A stretch of 64,000 nt of DNA, taken from contig JAQFVV010012435.1 in NCBI GenBank assembly GCA_028023455.1, positions 2,356,001-2,420,000 on the forward strand, written 5' to 3'. The DNA comes from Epiperipatus broadwayi (taxonomy: Eukaryota > Onychophora > Udeonychophora > Euonychophora > Peripatidae). The translations under genes and the position numbers were made by a program. The notes under the pieces were generated by a model. The model was not told the DNA's origin. It searched no databases and worked only from the letters and a program-made list of their open reading frames with translations. Positions 1 to 13,054 of the stretch are shown here, in pieces (the stretch's first letter is position 1; each line of letters starts with the position of its first letter).

Positions 1-789
1 TTTACCTAATGAAATTTGTATTTATTAATATTTTATACAAAAAAGTGCATTACTTATACTCAGGTATGGGCCTAAATACCTTTTATATAAAACTTGATGC
101 ATTTAATGCATTAAAGACGAAAGCAAAGGTATCTGATAACATCCAGATTTTAGATTTAATCTATTACCACTAACTTTATTGGATAGTAACAACTAAGTTG
201 ATAAAAGTTGTGTGATTGAAAAAATAATTATCATTATTAACTAGGATGTTAAATTTTACGATTTTCAAAAAAATATACTTTATAAAAAAGACGTGTTCGG
301 TCACCTTAATGAATGAACAACATATTAAAATTGATATCCATAAACATCACAATTTTAATGAATTGAATAAGATAATAAATACTTTATTAAAATGGGTGCA
401 TAGCAATTTTTTATGCAAGGCAATGTACATAGGAAAAAAAAATTTAAAACAATCTATAGGAACTAATATGTGGAATTCTGTAAAAAAAAAATGATTTGCA
501 AAAAAGTTAAATATATAAGAAAGTGTGTAATAAGTTATAAAATGTTTCATTGATATAAAAAAAAAATATTTTAATAATAAAAAAGATGGCACCTATTAGC
601 AATAGCAATGACATGAAGTATATAATAATGAAATATATGAAACAAAATATAAATAGCAATATTCTAAATGAAGTAAATCTCAAAAGCTCCATGAAATCAT
701 AGACAATCCTAAAAGAAACAAGAAATAATATAAATCTATGCACCAAAAATCGAAATATTAAGAATCTACAAGATGACTGAAAGAATGGA
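1..789. other. AT-rich DNA, no gene recognised
   Basis: Short frames occur on both strands, but their composition (Lys, Asn, Ile and Phe runs) is what AT-rich noncoding DNA gives. No domain, splice pattern or repeat was recognised. Confidence 0.6.
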
Positions 790-919
790 ATAATCAAATA
801 AATAATTCATTTATTGTTCAGGAATTTACTTCTTACACTTGAATTGCCAGCTGGAGTCATAATCCATGGATCCAGATTCTATCACTCTACTACTGCATTG
901 AACCATACAAATCAATAGA
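790..919 (-). repeat. SINE-like repeat, family S2, decayed copy
   Basis: Read on the minus strand, this copy has a head near GTATGGTTCAATGCAGTAG and a tail ending in an AAATGA..TTATT-like stretch. It matches a plus-strand copy at 58.25-58.39 kb and a minus-strand copy at 32.69-32.82 kb, which share the phrases 'ttgaattgcca', 'ctggagtc' and 'aaccatacaa'. The head resembles a tRNA D-arm region (AGTAGTAGAGTG), so a tRNA-derived SINE is plausible. I see no clear A and B box pair. Three diverged copies make the repeat itself certain; its class is inferred. Confidence 0.5.
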
Positions 920-2399
920 TTAGTGATACTGATATTTTAAAAAGCTGAAGAAAAGAAAGATATTAATAATTAGAAATATAATTTTCATCTATCAGTTATA
1001 TATATATATGTATTAAGATTTTTAAATTAATTTAAAATTGAAACAGACAACTATAAATAAAAAAATTATTTAATACATCAACCTGACTTTCTTCCTTAAT
1101 GAAACTTACCAAGATGTTTCTTTTTACAAAATCATATGACTTGCTATTCTACTGCATCTCCACCCAATGGACATTATTTATATTACATTACAATAAATAT
1201 AATTATTAAAATACATATATGTACATAAAAATAATTAAACTTATTACAACCCCTTTTTTAAATATATATATATATATTTATAAAACCACCTAAAAACTTT
1301 TAAATTATAACTAAAGTTTCCAATAATCTAATAATGACCATTCCCCTCCCCCCTAATTGTGCCAAAGCTTTAATCAATGTTTACACATTTGTTTAAATTT
1401 TCTTGAATATACAAAGTTTCATAATATTACCTGAATATTTTTCATACAATTTATTTTATATCTAGTATTCAAAAAATGTATATGGCTCTGATCTTATATC
1501 CTTTCTGTTAATTGTCCTATCATATGCTTTACCCCTTTCAATGGCAGTTTTTTCTCTCTGACCTATATATGTCATATTGCAAAGTTCACAACTAGTTTCA
1601 TAAACTAACTCCTATTTTTAATATTATCCATTTTTTCCGCATAACAAATTCACTTCCCTAAAGATTTACTATTTTTGCTATTCTATTTTGATATCATCAG
1701 ATAACTTTCATTTTATCAATGTCTTGTATAAATGTTCTGAATGTAGAACCAAATCTCATTTCCATATTTGCATATACATGTCTTACACTGCATTTTGTAT
1801 TATATTTATTTCTAGAAATATTTAATAATTCTTTTGTAATCAATCTTAACATAATCATTCTCAATTTCCAATTTCTGTTCAAATGCTTCATTCAATGTTA
1901 GCCTGTCATTTTTTAACTTAGACCCTTTCAAAGTAGGTATTTTCTGAGACCATGGCTGATATGAATTTGGATCAATTATACCTTTTTTAAAAAAAAAATA
2001 ATGTTTAATAAGTATTTCATCATTAATTCCTTTTATTAAATAAAAGTTTAAATACTTAATCCTTTTTCCATTATAAACTTAATATTGTCCTTATTATTAT
2101 TCAAATCTTTAAATGATCAACAATACTTTTACTATTCAATTATATCTTCAGTATATCTATGATATTCTATAATTTTTTTATTTTTATAAACTTACCAATT
2201 ATATATTTATATCAGTCATGATCTCAGAAAATAGCTGCTTTGAAAGAGTTTTAAGTTAAAAATTGATAGATTAACATTGAATGAAGATGGGGCATTTGAA
2301 CAAAAATTGAAAGTTGAGATTGATTATGTTAATATGGGATATAAAAGAAAAGATTTTTCAAAATAATAATAATAATAATATCAACAAATTAAAAATCCT
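920..2399. other. AT-rich DNA, no gene recognised
   Basis: Holds short TA runs (about 1000 and 1264) and mononucleotide tracts. Small overlapping frames on both strands near 1.70-1.90 kb have no recognisable similarity and look accidental. Confidence 0.55.
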
Positions 2400-2530
2400 T
2401 CTCCTTTTTCTTTTCAAAAATTTTATTGTTTTATCTCAATACTGAACATATATATACATTTATATAATACAAAACTCCAACATTTCAACTGTTTTATCTC
2501 ATACAGTCATTTTCAAGGATCTGCAACAAT
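2400..2530 (-). repeat. decayed pLTR-like repeat with hammerhead-like layout
   Basis: The minus strand reads CTTGAAAATGACTGT, a short spacer, then ACAGTTGAAATGTTGG and GAGTTTTGTATTAT. This parallels the fold-back arms at 46.2-46.4 kb, where CTGATGATGACTG..CAGTTGAAACTG is followed by GTAAAGTTTTGG. The conserved layout is core, stem (ACTGT/ACAGT), GAAA. The core here is degenerate, so cleavage is not expected. Assignment rests on this one local resemblance. Confidence 0.3.
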
Positions 2531-3425
2531 ATTAAATACATATTAACAAATAAACTTCAATTACATAAAAACTTTCTCTTACATTAACATAAACAGTAAC
2601 AAACATATTAAACATATAGAAATATATTTTACTTACATCTTTCCCCCACTGCTATATTTTATTATTCTTTCTTTTACATTGGTTAATTACAAATATATCT
2701 TAAAATCATCCAAGAAACTTTGTATACAAATTTAAAAAACAACTCTAATTTCCAAAAACCTCCCCCTTTCTTGAAATTTTATCTAAAACCCATCTTAAAA
2801 CTACATTCCTAAACTATATATTTAAATGAATATAAAACAAATATAAACATTTCCCCCCCCCTCTCTCTTTTTTATACAAAAAAACTTCTAACAATTTACC
2901 TAAACCCATTAAGCATTTATTTTAATTATACATTAATTTATATTCCTTATCTACTCCATTAATTCTATTTAGAGTAGGATTATATTTTTTTATATAAAAA
3001 AATTCTTTAACCATCCTTTCCCTGTAATTTTTAACCCTTTCTAAATATTATTATTGTAGAAGATATATATTTTAAAAGAAAAAGTGGATGTACTTTTGCT
3101 GTGTTATTATATAATATTAATAATACAACAGATAGCATAAGGCTTGTGTATGCAAATAGGAAGTAGGTTTCAGTTTCATGTTCAGAAAATTTATATATGA
3201 ATTGATAAAAGAAAAGTTACCTGATGATATTAAAATATGATGGGAAAATTAGTAAATCTTTAGGAAAATGAATTTGTAATGCAAAAAAGATGGGTAAGTT
3301 GTGAATTTTGCATTGTGATATATATATGTCAGACAGGAACAAGCAATTTAAAAAGAAAAAGTTAAAAAAAATGATGTATAATAAAATATTTACAACATCA
3401 ATATTTTGTTAGTAAGTTTTTAGCT
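2531..3425. other. AT-rich DNA, nothing recognised
   Basis: Pyrimidine-rich stretches (runs of C and T near 2.85 kb) and AT-rich sequence. No coding signature or repeat family recognised. Confidence 0.55.
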
Positions 3426-3429
3426 CCTA

Positions 3430-3556
3430 TATATATATATTTGAGCTGCACCTATGTACTTTAATAGGAAAGAATTAATCATAAAATTAATAATAATAAA
3501 AATGTTATTGAAAGTTAAAATTTATAACTTTTAGGTGCACATCTCAAATATATACA
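3430..3556. repeat. short fold-back (MITE-like) element
   Basis: Inverted arms of about 22 bp flank an AT-rich spacer of about 80 bp: the left arm contains atttgagctgcacctatg and the right arm aggtgcacatctcaaat. Such a short element with terminal inverted repeats is MITE-like. No target duplication is clear because both flanks are TA repeats. Confidence 0.5.
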
Positions 3557-3659
3557 TAATATATATATATGACAAAAGGAGTGGGATGGGATATAGAGTT
3601 TGAATACAGGTTAGTAGATAGAACCATGAAGCTCAATCTTAAGCTAAGATTGACTGCTT

Positions 3660-3925
3660 TAATATATATATGTAAGCATCTGTTTTTCACAACCATAATA
3701 ATTCATGTATTTATGGTTTTAACTTCAATTACAATAACATTAAAATATTGCAAATTGGAAAAAATAACAACAAAAGAAAAATAAAAGAAGCTATGCTAAT
3801 ATACAAATACAACCATAATTTAATTAACAGGCAGGCAGCAAACTTGTAAGACTTACCCTTTCAAAGTGTTAATTGAGAAAGACTACAAGAATAGTCAAAA
3901 GTGCTCCTAAGTGGATAAAAAATTT
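3660..3925 (+). repeat. repeat family F3, upstream tandem copy
   Basis: First of two direct copies about 395 bp apart (the other is 4068-4325). Shared landmarks, in order, are 'ataataa.tcatgtat.tatggttttaa', 'aatattgcaaa.tg', 'aatacaacca', 'aggcaggcagcaaac' and 'ctttcaaagt'. Its hammerhead-like end (about 3873-3915) reads TTGAGAAAGACTAC..AATAGTCAAAAGTGCTC, so the G5-G8 and GAA positions are mutated. A third, fold-back member lies at 30.60-30.86 kb. Confidence 0.65.
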
Positions 3926-4067
3926 TAAAATATATCTTATTACTGTATTTAGAAATATTCAATTATATAATTACAAATATGTAAACTTATAAATAAATTT
4001 TAGAAAATATAGTAATTATTTTTTTTTGTATTTTACACAAAATTCCAAAGATGATAATAATTTATCA

Positions 4068-4325
4068 GCTTGTTTTTTATGACTATAATAAATCATGTAT
4101 ATATGGTTTTAATTATAATAACATAAAAATATTGCAAACTGAAAAAAATAATAGTAAAAGAAAAATCAAAAAAGCTATATTAATATATAAATACAACCAA
4201 GACTTAATCAATAGGCAGGCAGCAAACATTAAGATCATGGAATTATGGGAAAGTTGACCTTTCAAAGTATTAGTTGACAAAGACTATGAGAATAGTTGAA
4301 AGCGCTCTTAAGTAACATTTATATT
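4068..4325 (+). repeat. repeat family F3, downstream tandem copy
   Basis: Second direct copy of the unit at 3660-3925, with many substitutions but collinear landmarks. It ends in a better-kept hammerhead-like motif (4270-4311). The open frame through this copy (4051-4257) is interrupted in the sister copy, so it is not taken as a gene. Confidence 0.65.
4270..4311 (+). ncRNA. hammerhead-like motif, family F3
   Basis: Stem I is TTAG (4270-4273) with TTAA (4308-4311), 4 bp including one G-U. The core is TTGACAA (4274-4280), against consensus CUGANGA, so C3 is U and G8 is A. After one extra A, GACTAT pairs with ATAGTT as stem II. GAA lies at 4298-4300. Stem III is AGCGCT with a 2-nt loop, and C17 is at 4307. 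The architecture fits a type I hammerhead with a minimal stem III, but the C3 and G8 changes should abolish activity. The family at 30.6-30.85 kb repeats the layout. Confidence 0.5.
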
Positions 4326-5575
4326 TTTTGTTCTTTTTAAAAAAATTTAATTACTGTATTTTCTAATATTTATAAGTTTACATATATTATTTTGAAGAAA
4401 TACAGATATCGATTTGTAATATATATATATTACAAATGGATGATTTCAAGCATGAAAAACAAAATTTAAAAGTGCAATTCAAGATGGTGAAGTGTGTTTG
4501 TGATGAATGCTTTTATAATAAGTAGTAAAATAAACATTTTTTCACTAAATTGAAATTTATACAACCAATGCAAAATCTTATAATGAACACTAGATTGGCA
4601 GACATCTTTACTACATAAAACTTGCTTATCAGTCTAATTTGCTTACTTTTTTTTCTAACTTTTGCAATAAAAACTATTATACTATACATATTTTAAATGA
4701 TTTTCTCCTAAATGCATTTATTGTAATAATTTTTGCTATGTGTCATAAAAGCAGAAATACAATTCTGATTAATATTTGTCATTTAAAACATAATCCAAAA
4801 TACAATTCCATTAAAAATATTCAAAACAAAAATCTTATGCAAAATGATAGATATCTAAACTTTAGCTATTAATCTAATTCATTTACTTTTTTTAATCTTT
4901 AATTGTAAAAATGTTGCATATATTGTTTTCTTTAAAAGTATATTCCACAGTGCATATATTGTAAAAATTTTAGTTTTGTGCCATAACAATAAAATTTGAA
5001 AATGAATTACGGTTTGATGTTTAAAAACTCAAAATGAAATTCTAGTAGAAAAAGAATTTAAATGGTATCTAAAACTACTTATTAATTTATTTCTCTCACC
5101 TTTTTTAATTTGTGGTAGTAAAAATGCACACTAAAAATATTCTAGGTGAGTATACTAGAATAATTTTAGTGACACACCACAAAAGTAGAATTTAACAGCT
5201 GATTATTGCTAGAGATTAAAAATTTCTAAATGAAATTCTGATGTAATTGTTAGAAAACTAAGTGGTAAGCATAGTGTTATTAAAATAATGAATATTATTG
5301 GCTGAAATAAAAAATTGTTACAAGTACTATAATTGGAATAACTACTATATACATAAGATGTTTTATAGTGTTTGAGCATGAATAATGTATCATTATTAAA
5401 TTTTATGAATATTTATTGAACATAGATTTTTCTGCAATTGTTCAACTTTAATAGTTTTTGTTTTTATTGTTGAACAAGTGAGAATATTAATTTTAATCAT
5501 GAGTAAGAATAATAGCATCAAAACTAATACTGAAGTGAAAAAAAAAAGATTTCTAAAAGAGAAAGCTATAAGATA
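4326..5575. other. AT-rich DNA, no gene recognised
   Basis: One weak local repetition is visible: phrases of the form 'catttatt.taa..atttt.gctatg.g.cataa' recur near 4.70, 4.94 and 5.15 kb, suggesting an old, diverged tandem repeat. No coding evidence. Confidence 0.45.
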
Positions 5576-5577
5576 GT

Positions 5578-5740
5578 ACCATATAATAAATCATCTATGC
5601 ACTTTACTACTGTTACACAATGCTTTATTTACCACCCTCTTTTACAGTTTACTGTTTTGACTGCCCCAGGAATCTTCTTCAGAACTTTTAAATCTCCTAA
5701 CTTCAACTGAAAAATTCAAATATGCTATAAGATTGTATTT
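5578..5740 (-). repeat. single arm of fold-back family F5
   Basis: The sequence from atataataaatcatc through actttactactgttacac and ttactgttttgactgcccc matches the left arm of the palindrome at 53,431-53,668. Read on the minus strand it contains CTGAAGAAGATTCC, TGGGGC, AGTCAAAACAGTA, the same hammerhead-like layout as the 53.4-kb element, with GAA changed to AAA. The second arm is absent here. Confidence 0.6.
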
Positions 5741-8690
5741 TAAATTCTGAATATGGTGTGTTTAAATCAACATGGTATGGAATTTTAAAAAATGAATTTA
5801 AAAACAGCAGATTGAGCAGTTTTTATTATAATATAAAATGAATGGTTACTTTTTTCTCAAGAGGATTAATCGAAAACACATTGGATGATAACGGCAATGA
5901 AAAAACCACTTGTGAAAAGATTATTCAATTGTTTTGAAAAGTTTTTGCTGTCTTCAAGTACAAGTATTATTCCTGAAAAGAAGTTTATTACCACGAATAT
6001 AAATATTAGTTGCATAGCATTACAAGATATGGTAGCTTTTAACCCAAATAAGCTACTGCTATACATTATCCCGCATTAAATGAACTTATGAAATCAATGG
6101 TCTATCAATGATCTATGAACTTTTGTTAAGATATGTAAATTTATATTTTAATTTTATGCTTTCATAAAATGAAATTTAGTTTCTATATATATATATATAA
6201 AACTGTGCAATATGTGCAGTAATTTATTATATACTAATAATTTTAATAACTTATATTATGATTATTATGTATTTATGGTAATTTATTGTATATATTACAT
6301 TTAAATTGTTTCTATTTAAATGATTATTTTGGTTTGGTTTTGGTTGTGGATGGATTATTCCTAAATACATGTATTTCAATTTAAACTATAATGAGTTGGT
6401 GATATAACAAATTGCCATTCGGAAATCAATTAATTTGCTTTAGAAGACTCTTCTTTATATTCTATTTTATAAATACTTGTAAAGTTATTATATACCATAT
6501 TTATTGAACATTTAATCAAATATATAAAATATACCCAAGATATAATTAAATCCACTCTTAAATATAAATAAAAGTAAACACTTAGATTAGAAAATATTTA
6601 AATTATACAACAACCCTAGTAATCATTGAAAGTTTTAGTCAAATATTTGATTAATGAAAATACAAAATAAACAGCTAGTAACTCATATCAGTGCAAAGAA
6701 AGAATCAGGTAAGTATTTTGTCTAATATTCATCATGATATATATATACTAAATGGAACTGATGTTATATCTTTAGTCATTCAAAACAATTCAAGTTGAAA
6801 TTTACATTATCTGATGTCTCTGCTGAGCATGTGGTTAACTGGCTATTTATATTGCAGTTTTATTAATCACTTTGTTTTTAATTACGAAACTTTCTCAGCC
6901 AAAAGTAAAGAAATTGTATTTATGTTTCTCACTCTCTGCTGAGAAATTTTACAAAATTTTTTTAACAGCTTTAAAATTCATGTATATATATTTTTCTAAT
7001 ATTTTAATTTCAAAAAATTCAAAAGATATCAGGATAATCAAATAAGCAGGTCTTCAAAATATATGTTAATGGGTGCATATTATGTAGTTGATGATCCCAA
7101 ATAGTGTGAGATTACTTTGAGAAAATATTATGATGGTCTAAAAAATTGATCTTCTGCAAAGTTTATGATCATTTTTGTATAGTAATTGGGTAATAATTAT
7201 TGGAAATCAAAAATATATATTACTACATATTTATTTTTTACAGAAATGTTTTATTTTTAAATATAAAACAATATATTCTTCTGAATACTGTTACCATAGA
7301 GACTACAGTCCCACGAGAATACAACTGTCTGTAAATTATGTCACTTAACAGTCTGTTATAACAATTAGTGATATCATAAAAATTACAAAAAAATAAACGG
7401 TTAAAACATGAATTGATAGATTTACTAGATATTAAAAATAATTCATTCAGATTTTTACAACAAACATCAAAGATTTCTTTAATTTTGCAAATTGAATCTG
7501 CTCCACCTGAAATTTATAAAAAAACATCACCTTGTTTTGATTAAAATTTATTTTTTTTAAATAATTCTGAAAATCAAATGTGATGTTTTAAATTTTATTT
7601 AATTTTTAAAACAAAAATGTATGTCAAATGAGTTCAAAATTTGTTATATTCTGATAAATAATAATGGTTTACTATTAAAGTGAAAGTTGAATGCTTAAAG
7701 TAAATGAGAATAAAGAAATCTATCATAATGCTAGCATAGTGAAAGAGGGTTAAAAGTCCATCTGGATTTTAAAAAAAAGTAAGATTGCATAATCTATTAC
7801 TTTATATTTAAAAAAAAAACCTAATAAAATTTATGTTCAAGTAAAAATGTTACCCAAAGTATTTGTTGCCAGCATTTTAATGTTTGTACGTAAGAAATTT
7901 TTCAGAAACGAATTCTTTGCAGAAGTGCAATGAAAACCTGAAAAGGATTTTTAGATACAAAGCAATGGTACAACTAAAATTTTAGACTTCAAGCCAATTT
8001 TTAAAGAATGTTTTTTTAAAACACTTTTTACTTTTTTAAATATATGTATGAAACAAACTAGCCTTTAAGATTCATGACCACATGTATCTCATTGGTTTGC
8101 TTTGTGATAACTGAGCTACTGATTTAAAGATAAATCTTTGATAATGACAACTTTTGTGACTTTCTATGAATGTCAAATCTGGACACCTAAAAAAACTAAT
8201 AGTGACAATATTTGTGTTATTGATTCTGATTTTTGACAAACCTTTTGGAAATATTAAGGGCAACAAGGAAAACACTAAGTGGATAGTTGATCAGTCACCA
8301 GGTTGAAATTTTTCTAGCTTAGTCATACTATGTAATAATCTCATTCATTATAAAAAATTACATTTATAAGAATAGTTGATCTGAAAGGAGAGAATAAGTC
8401 ATTTCAGCAATATAAATAGTTTCTAAAAAAACAATATGTAAGTGGAAATCATGTGACAATTTTATTTGATTTTATACCAATCCCAGATAAAGGATAGGAA
8501 TGTCTACTGTTTTTAATAGCTGAGAATACCAAAATATATAAATACTGAATTGACATGAGGTCAATGTAACTATGTAAGCAAATTGGTTTAGAGTCCAAAT
8601 ATTAAGATATTTTTAAAATCTGGGCTGGAAACTTGATAATATAAAAAGTATAAATGCTGATTACCTAATTAAAGATGCTTTATATAAAAT
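5741..8690. other. AT-rich DNA, no gene recognised
   Basis: Overlapping frames on both strands at 5.87-6.08 kb and a 67-codon minus-strand frame at 8.07-8.28 kb were read and show no recognisable domain. No clear repeats were seen beyond short TA runs. Confidence 0.5.
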
Positions 8691-8694
8691 TTAA

Positions 8695-8830
8695 AAAAAT
8701 CAGATACTTTAATTCAGATACAAAACTCCTCAGTAGTAAAAATTATAAGGCTGAAATTAGTTGGTAGAGGGGTAGACAATATCATTTAACATCTTATATT
8801 AAGTAGAAGAATTAGACCATTAAAAATAGT
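8695..8830 (+). repeat. possible very decayed F4-type repeat
   Basis: The phrase ctcctcagtagtaaaaat, then tataaggctgaaattagtt, aligns with the F4 hammerhead region (ctcctcactgac..., tacaagc.agaaactagtc) seen at 60.5 kb. The core is ruined (GTAGTAA). Flanks are only loosely alike. Listed as tentative. Confidence 0.25.
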
Positions 8831-9147
8831 TTGCTTTTGAAAAGAAAGGAAGCAAGCAGTTTAGTAAATTCCATCAACAAAATAATTTCTATGCTTTAGT
8901 AAATTGGTAGAATGTTGAATTGTAGACATAGATCAAAGTTTATAAATCATAGTTCCAGCTTTGCCAACCCTGGTGCTTAAAATTGTCACAAACATTAAAT
9001 CAGTTGTTTGTTTTAAATAAGAATGGCAACTATGTCTTTCAGCAGTTTGAACACAAATAACAAGGTATTACACCATTCTGAAGAAATATTCAAATCATCT
9101 CCAGGAGTTAGGATAAACTTTATATTTCATAATAAGATAGAAAGAAT

Positions 9148-9698
9148 ATATATATAAAAGACATATTTTGCAGGTTCATCCGTGTTAAAAAATTTAAATA
9201 TTGATGTATCAACATTTCTTACATAGGTATGAGTAATTGTCACATCAGTGCTCGGAGAGATGAGCATGCTAATGTAGTTAAACAACACATCATCATCATC
9301 ATCACTCTCACTCCATACTATAGATTCAGGTCATAAAATTGATTTTTCTAGTACCAGGACATATCTAGATGTGATAATCTCTACCAGTGCAAAATTAGAG
9401 AAGCCATTGAGATACTTAAAAGACCAGAGTATATCAATAAGCGAGATGATACAAGCAAACTTCCTCCTATTTGGAAAGTTAAAAAAAAAAAAAAATTCTT
9501 AATTTAACATTTTTGCTATTGATGGAACTTTAACGTTTTTTTCAAATCAGTGATTGTAGCACCGCCCTACAACCGTCTTTCTACCTTTTATCACCCAGTG
9601 GATGACTTGTGTGATCAAGTCGAAACGTCAGTATATCAATATTTAAATTTTTTAACACGGATGAACCCGCAAAATATGTCTTTTATATATGCAACCCG
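9148..9698. repeat. 550-bp fold-back element, family F7
   Basis: Arms of about 55 bp are inverted: the left arm runs through aagacatattttgcaggtt and catccgtgttaaaaaattt, and the right arm through aaattttttaacacggatg and acccgcaaaatatgtcttt. The interior is unrelated to other repeats here and includes a (CAT)n run at 9286-9303. Near the right arm (about 9598-9640), GACTTG and CAAGTC form a 6-bp hairpin directly followed by GAAACGTC, which resembles the stem II, GAAA and stem III part of a hammerhead, though the CUGANGA part is not intact (cagtggat). Penelope pLTR-like or MITE-like origin is possible. Confidence 0.6.
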
Positions 9699-9699
9699 T

Positions 9700-12600
9700 G
9701 AAAATCTTCGTATCAACATATATATATAATGATTTCTAAAAAACTAAAAAGCCGATTGTAAAAAATTCTTTGGTTTTTAATCTCAGAAAAATCTATGCGA
9801 CCTACTATTTTTGAGATATTTAACATTAGTTAATAATCCAAAAACTATTAAAATGCTTTTATATCCAATTTTGAATCTAAGAATAGTCTGAATATGCTTT
9901 TAATTTTTCCACAAAATCAATTCTCATCTAATATTATTGCTTTTTTTTTTCCAACATAAAAACTTCGAATAGATCTTCCAATTAGTTTTTGATGTAAATC
10001 AATTGGATTAATTACGATATTTCTATTAGAAGCTGTTTGACTTAAATTATTTATATGAAATTCATTACTAATTCATAATTTCCCACATTACTGTTAATAA
10101 AATCCATTAAAAATTATGGTCTGTAATATCAACAGTCTCCTAAGCAAACAGTTTGAATTGCTTTTTTTTTTTAAAAAAAAAAAATCGTGAATGTTATATA
10201 ATTATGTCAAATTTCACTGTTAAAAAAAGTTCAATGTTAACAACTTGTTAAATCTATATATAATAATTGCTGAATTTTGATGATACCCCATAGATAAAAT
10301 TTTGATGCAAAAACATGAGATATATTTATTAGTCCGTACTGATATTGACTGAAAAAATAAATTATTTAAAATACTGTTTAATCTTATCAATTATATTATT
10401 TTGTTAAAGATTGACACACTTTTATTAAATAAAAAAAACGTGTCATATTGGATGTGCTCATCTGTCATGCTTATGATCTGAGGTTCCATTGGTCACAGGT
10501 CTATGACCTATAAGTAATGTAACTAAAAATGAAATGACTGTCATTTAAATAGGTATTTCGCTAGTCCTAGTTAGAAAATAAGGTCATAGACTAATCAGCA
10601 TTACTCAGATTTGTGTTGAAATATGACTGTAACCTAGTAAAATGCAATTACCAATATTATGTAAATTCACTTTTGGTGGTAGAAGTGCATTTATCTATGA
10701 GATACGATTTCCTAGATACATTTATTTTCATTAATAAGTATAAATAATTAAATTGTTAAGGCTTAGAAAATCATGTAACTATTTACTAACAAAAAGGCTT
10801 TTGCTCTAGAGTTTATTTATACTGAAGAATAAAGAGCTGAGTTGTTGGTTGCTTCAAAGATCATGTGTTATTTGAAACCCTTAAGACTGATTGGGAATAA
10901 TCAATCTATTTAGCTAAACTGTACCGAGTTTGTTTATTTAGTTTACATTAATCAATTGGAAATCTGGCCTTCAGTCACTATAATATCCATATTTTTTTTT
11001 AACTATTTTTAATCTATTTGCTGGATGAAGGTTTTTTTAAGTTCAATCCAGTTTTTCAATAGCCTCCCAGCTTCACATCTTCAGCACACATCTTTATTTC
11101 ATCATCTCATATGTGATCTCTTTTTACATCCTTCACAATCACTTGGAATCCATTTCAAAATTTTAACAGTCCATCTATTATCATCTCTTTTAGTATATTG
11201 TAATATTGTAGACAGAGCCGAACTCTGACCAAATCAGATATTACAAGCTTATTAAATTACTTTATTTAGAATAGAAAAAAAAAACTCTTTCATATTTTTT
11301 ATAATAACAAACATTAACTTATTTAAAAATTTTACATTTCTTAAATATAAATTTATTTAACGCACATTGATTATGTAAGTAATATTTACTAAGGTAACCT
11401 TTAAGCATTAATCAGTGAAGTATTGAATAGCTTCATGCTCTCAGTTCTAACAACTTTAGCTTCACCTATTTATATAGAAAGTAGTTGAAGTAAAGAAGGG
11501 TTTCCCTCTTTCCTTCAAAAGAGTAATATTCTGGTTAAGACCTGTAGAGGTTCCTACCTCATGTTTTCAAGTACACATGCTTAAAGGTTTATTGTCTTGG
11601 TAAATATTATTTCTTAAATATGAGAATTCCAAACACTTTTTAAATAATAATAATGTGAATATATATAGTTAAGAGTAGTTGTAAAAGAGAGAGATAAAGT
11701 ATAAAAAATAATAAAACAAATAATTTTTATTCACTCTCTTTAGTAATTTTATCCACTATTTTTCATTTTTTTTTAAAAATAATAAGATAAATATTTTTTA
11801 CTTTCTTCAGTAATTAATTGATTACTTTTAACACTTAATAATAATAATGAGAAGAAAACGGAGGAGAGAGATAATTAAGTAAAATTTTATGTACTATTAA
11901 TAAGGATTTTTGTTTAAAAAAATAAGGTTTTAAAATTTTGTTAATAATACTGTTTTAATTGATTAAAGTTTTTTTCTCTCTCGTTATCTCTCTAAAACAA
12001 AAGATAATATTGTTTAAATAAAAATGTAATTTAAGGATTATACTGTTTTGGGGTTTAAGAAAAAATAAAAATAATAAAAAAAAATTTAGTAATTATGATT
12101 AAAAAATTTAATTTAAAAAAAAAGAACCAAATAACCTTTCGTAAAAATAGATTCAATTTATCAAAATTTAAAGCCATGTCTAAGATAATATATGATTGGA
12201 TGGATATAGAATTGTTTCAAAAAAGTAAGATAGGGGACAGACTAAGTAGTAGACCTCAGTGATTTGTGACAGCTTTGGAAAGAAAATAGCAGTAGGACCC
12301 AGCTGTGGAAAACACTGAGAAATGAAGTATGTTTAATCTCACTAGTAATTTAAAAAATGTTTTAAAATGAATTTGAATGAAACTATATGCTAACCATTAA
12401 CTAGAAGCTGAGCAACTCCAAACTTCACCATGTAGCCTGTTCACTAAAAGACATGAATATTCATAGATAAACATGCAGCCAGCTTTATATTTTATCTACA
12501 ATCATGACTGTCTCAGCCTACAAACCTGACCTGCAAATTATAATATTGGAAAAGAGATACCTTAAATTTTGTCAAGTGGATAAATTTAATTGTGTTAAAT

Positions 12601-13045
12601 TATTCAGGAAATTTTCTGTTAATTTGGAAAATAATATTAACTACAAAAGGAGAACTTAATTGAGAACTTTAACAGAAAAAATGACTATTTAATCAGAACA
12701 TTTGGAGAACCAAAAGGTAAAGCTGATCTGAAAAAAAAAAATTATAAATTCAAAAGGAGTGTTAAAAAACAAAAATTCATAGTAAAATATATTGTAGTGT
12801 GCAAATCTACATTTACAAATTTTTAATATAAATAACAATTGATAATAATGAATAGTTTTTATTAATTTTTTTATTGAAACATTTTTTATTTATTTTTTTC
12901 CAAAAATTCTAAAAGAATGTTTTAGAGAATCTAAAATTTTATTACCTCTTATTATTAAATATTGTTTTCTAGTTTTAATTTTTAAAAAGGAAAGAATTTA
13001 ATGAAAGTAAATGATGATTAATTTAGTATTTAGAATTAGCAGGCT
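9700..13045. other. AT-rich DNA, no gene recognised
   Basis: Long low-complexity stretches (poly-T/poly-A near 10.17 kb, and purine-rich ataataatgagaag and gagagagataatt runs near 11.84-11.88 kb). A 67-codon plus frame at 11.03-11.23 kb has no recognisable domain. No exon-like signal seen. Confidence 0.5.
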
Positions 13046-13054
13046 AATAATATT

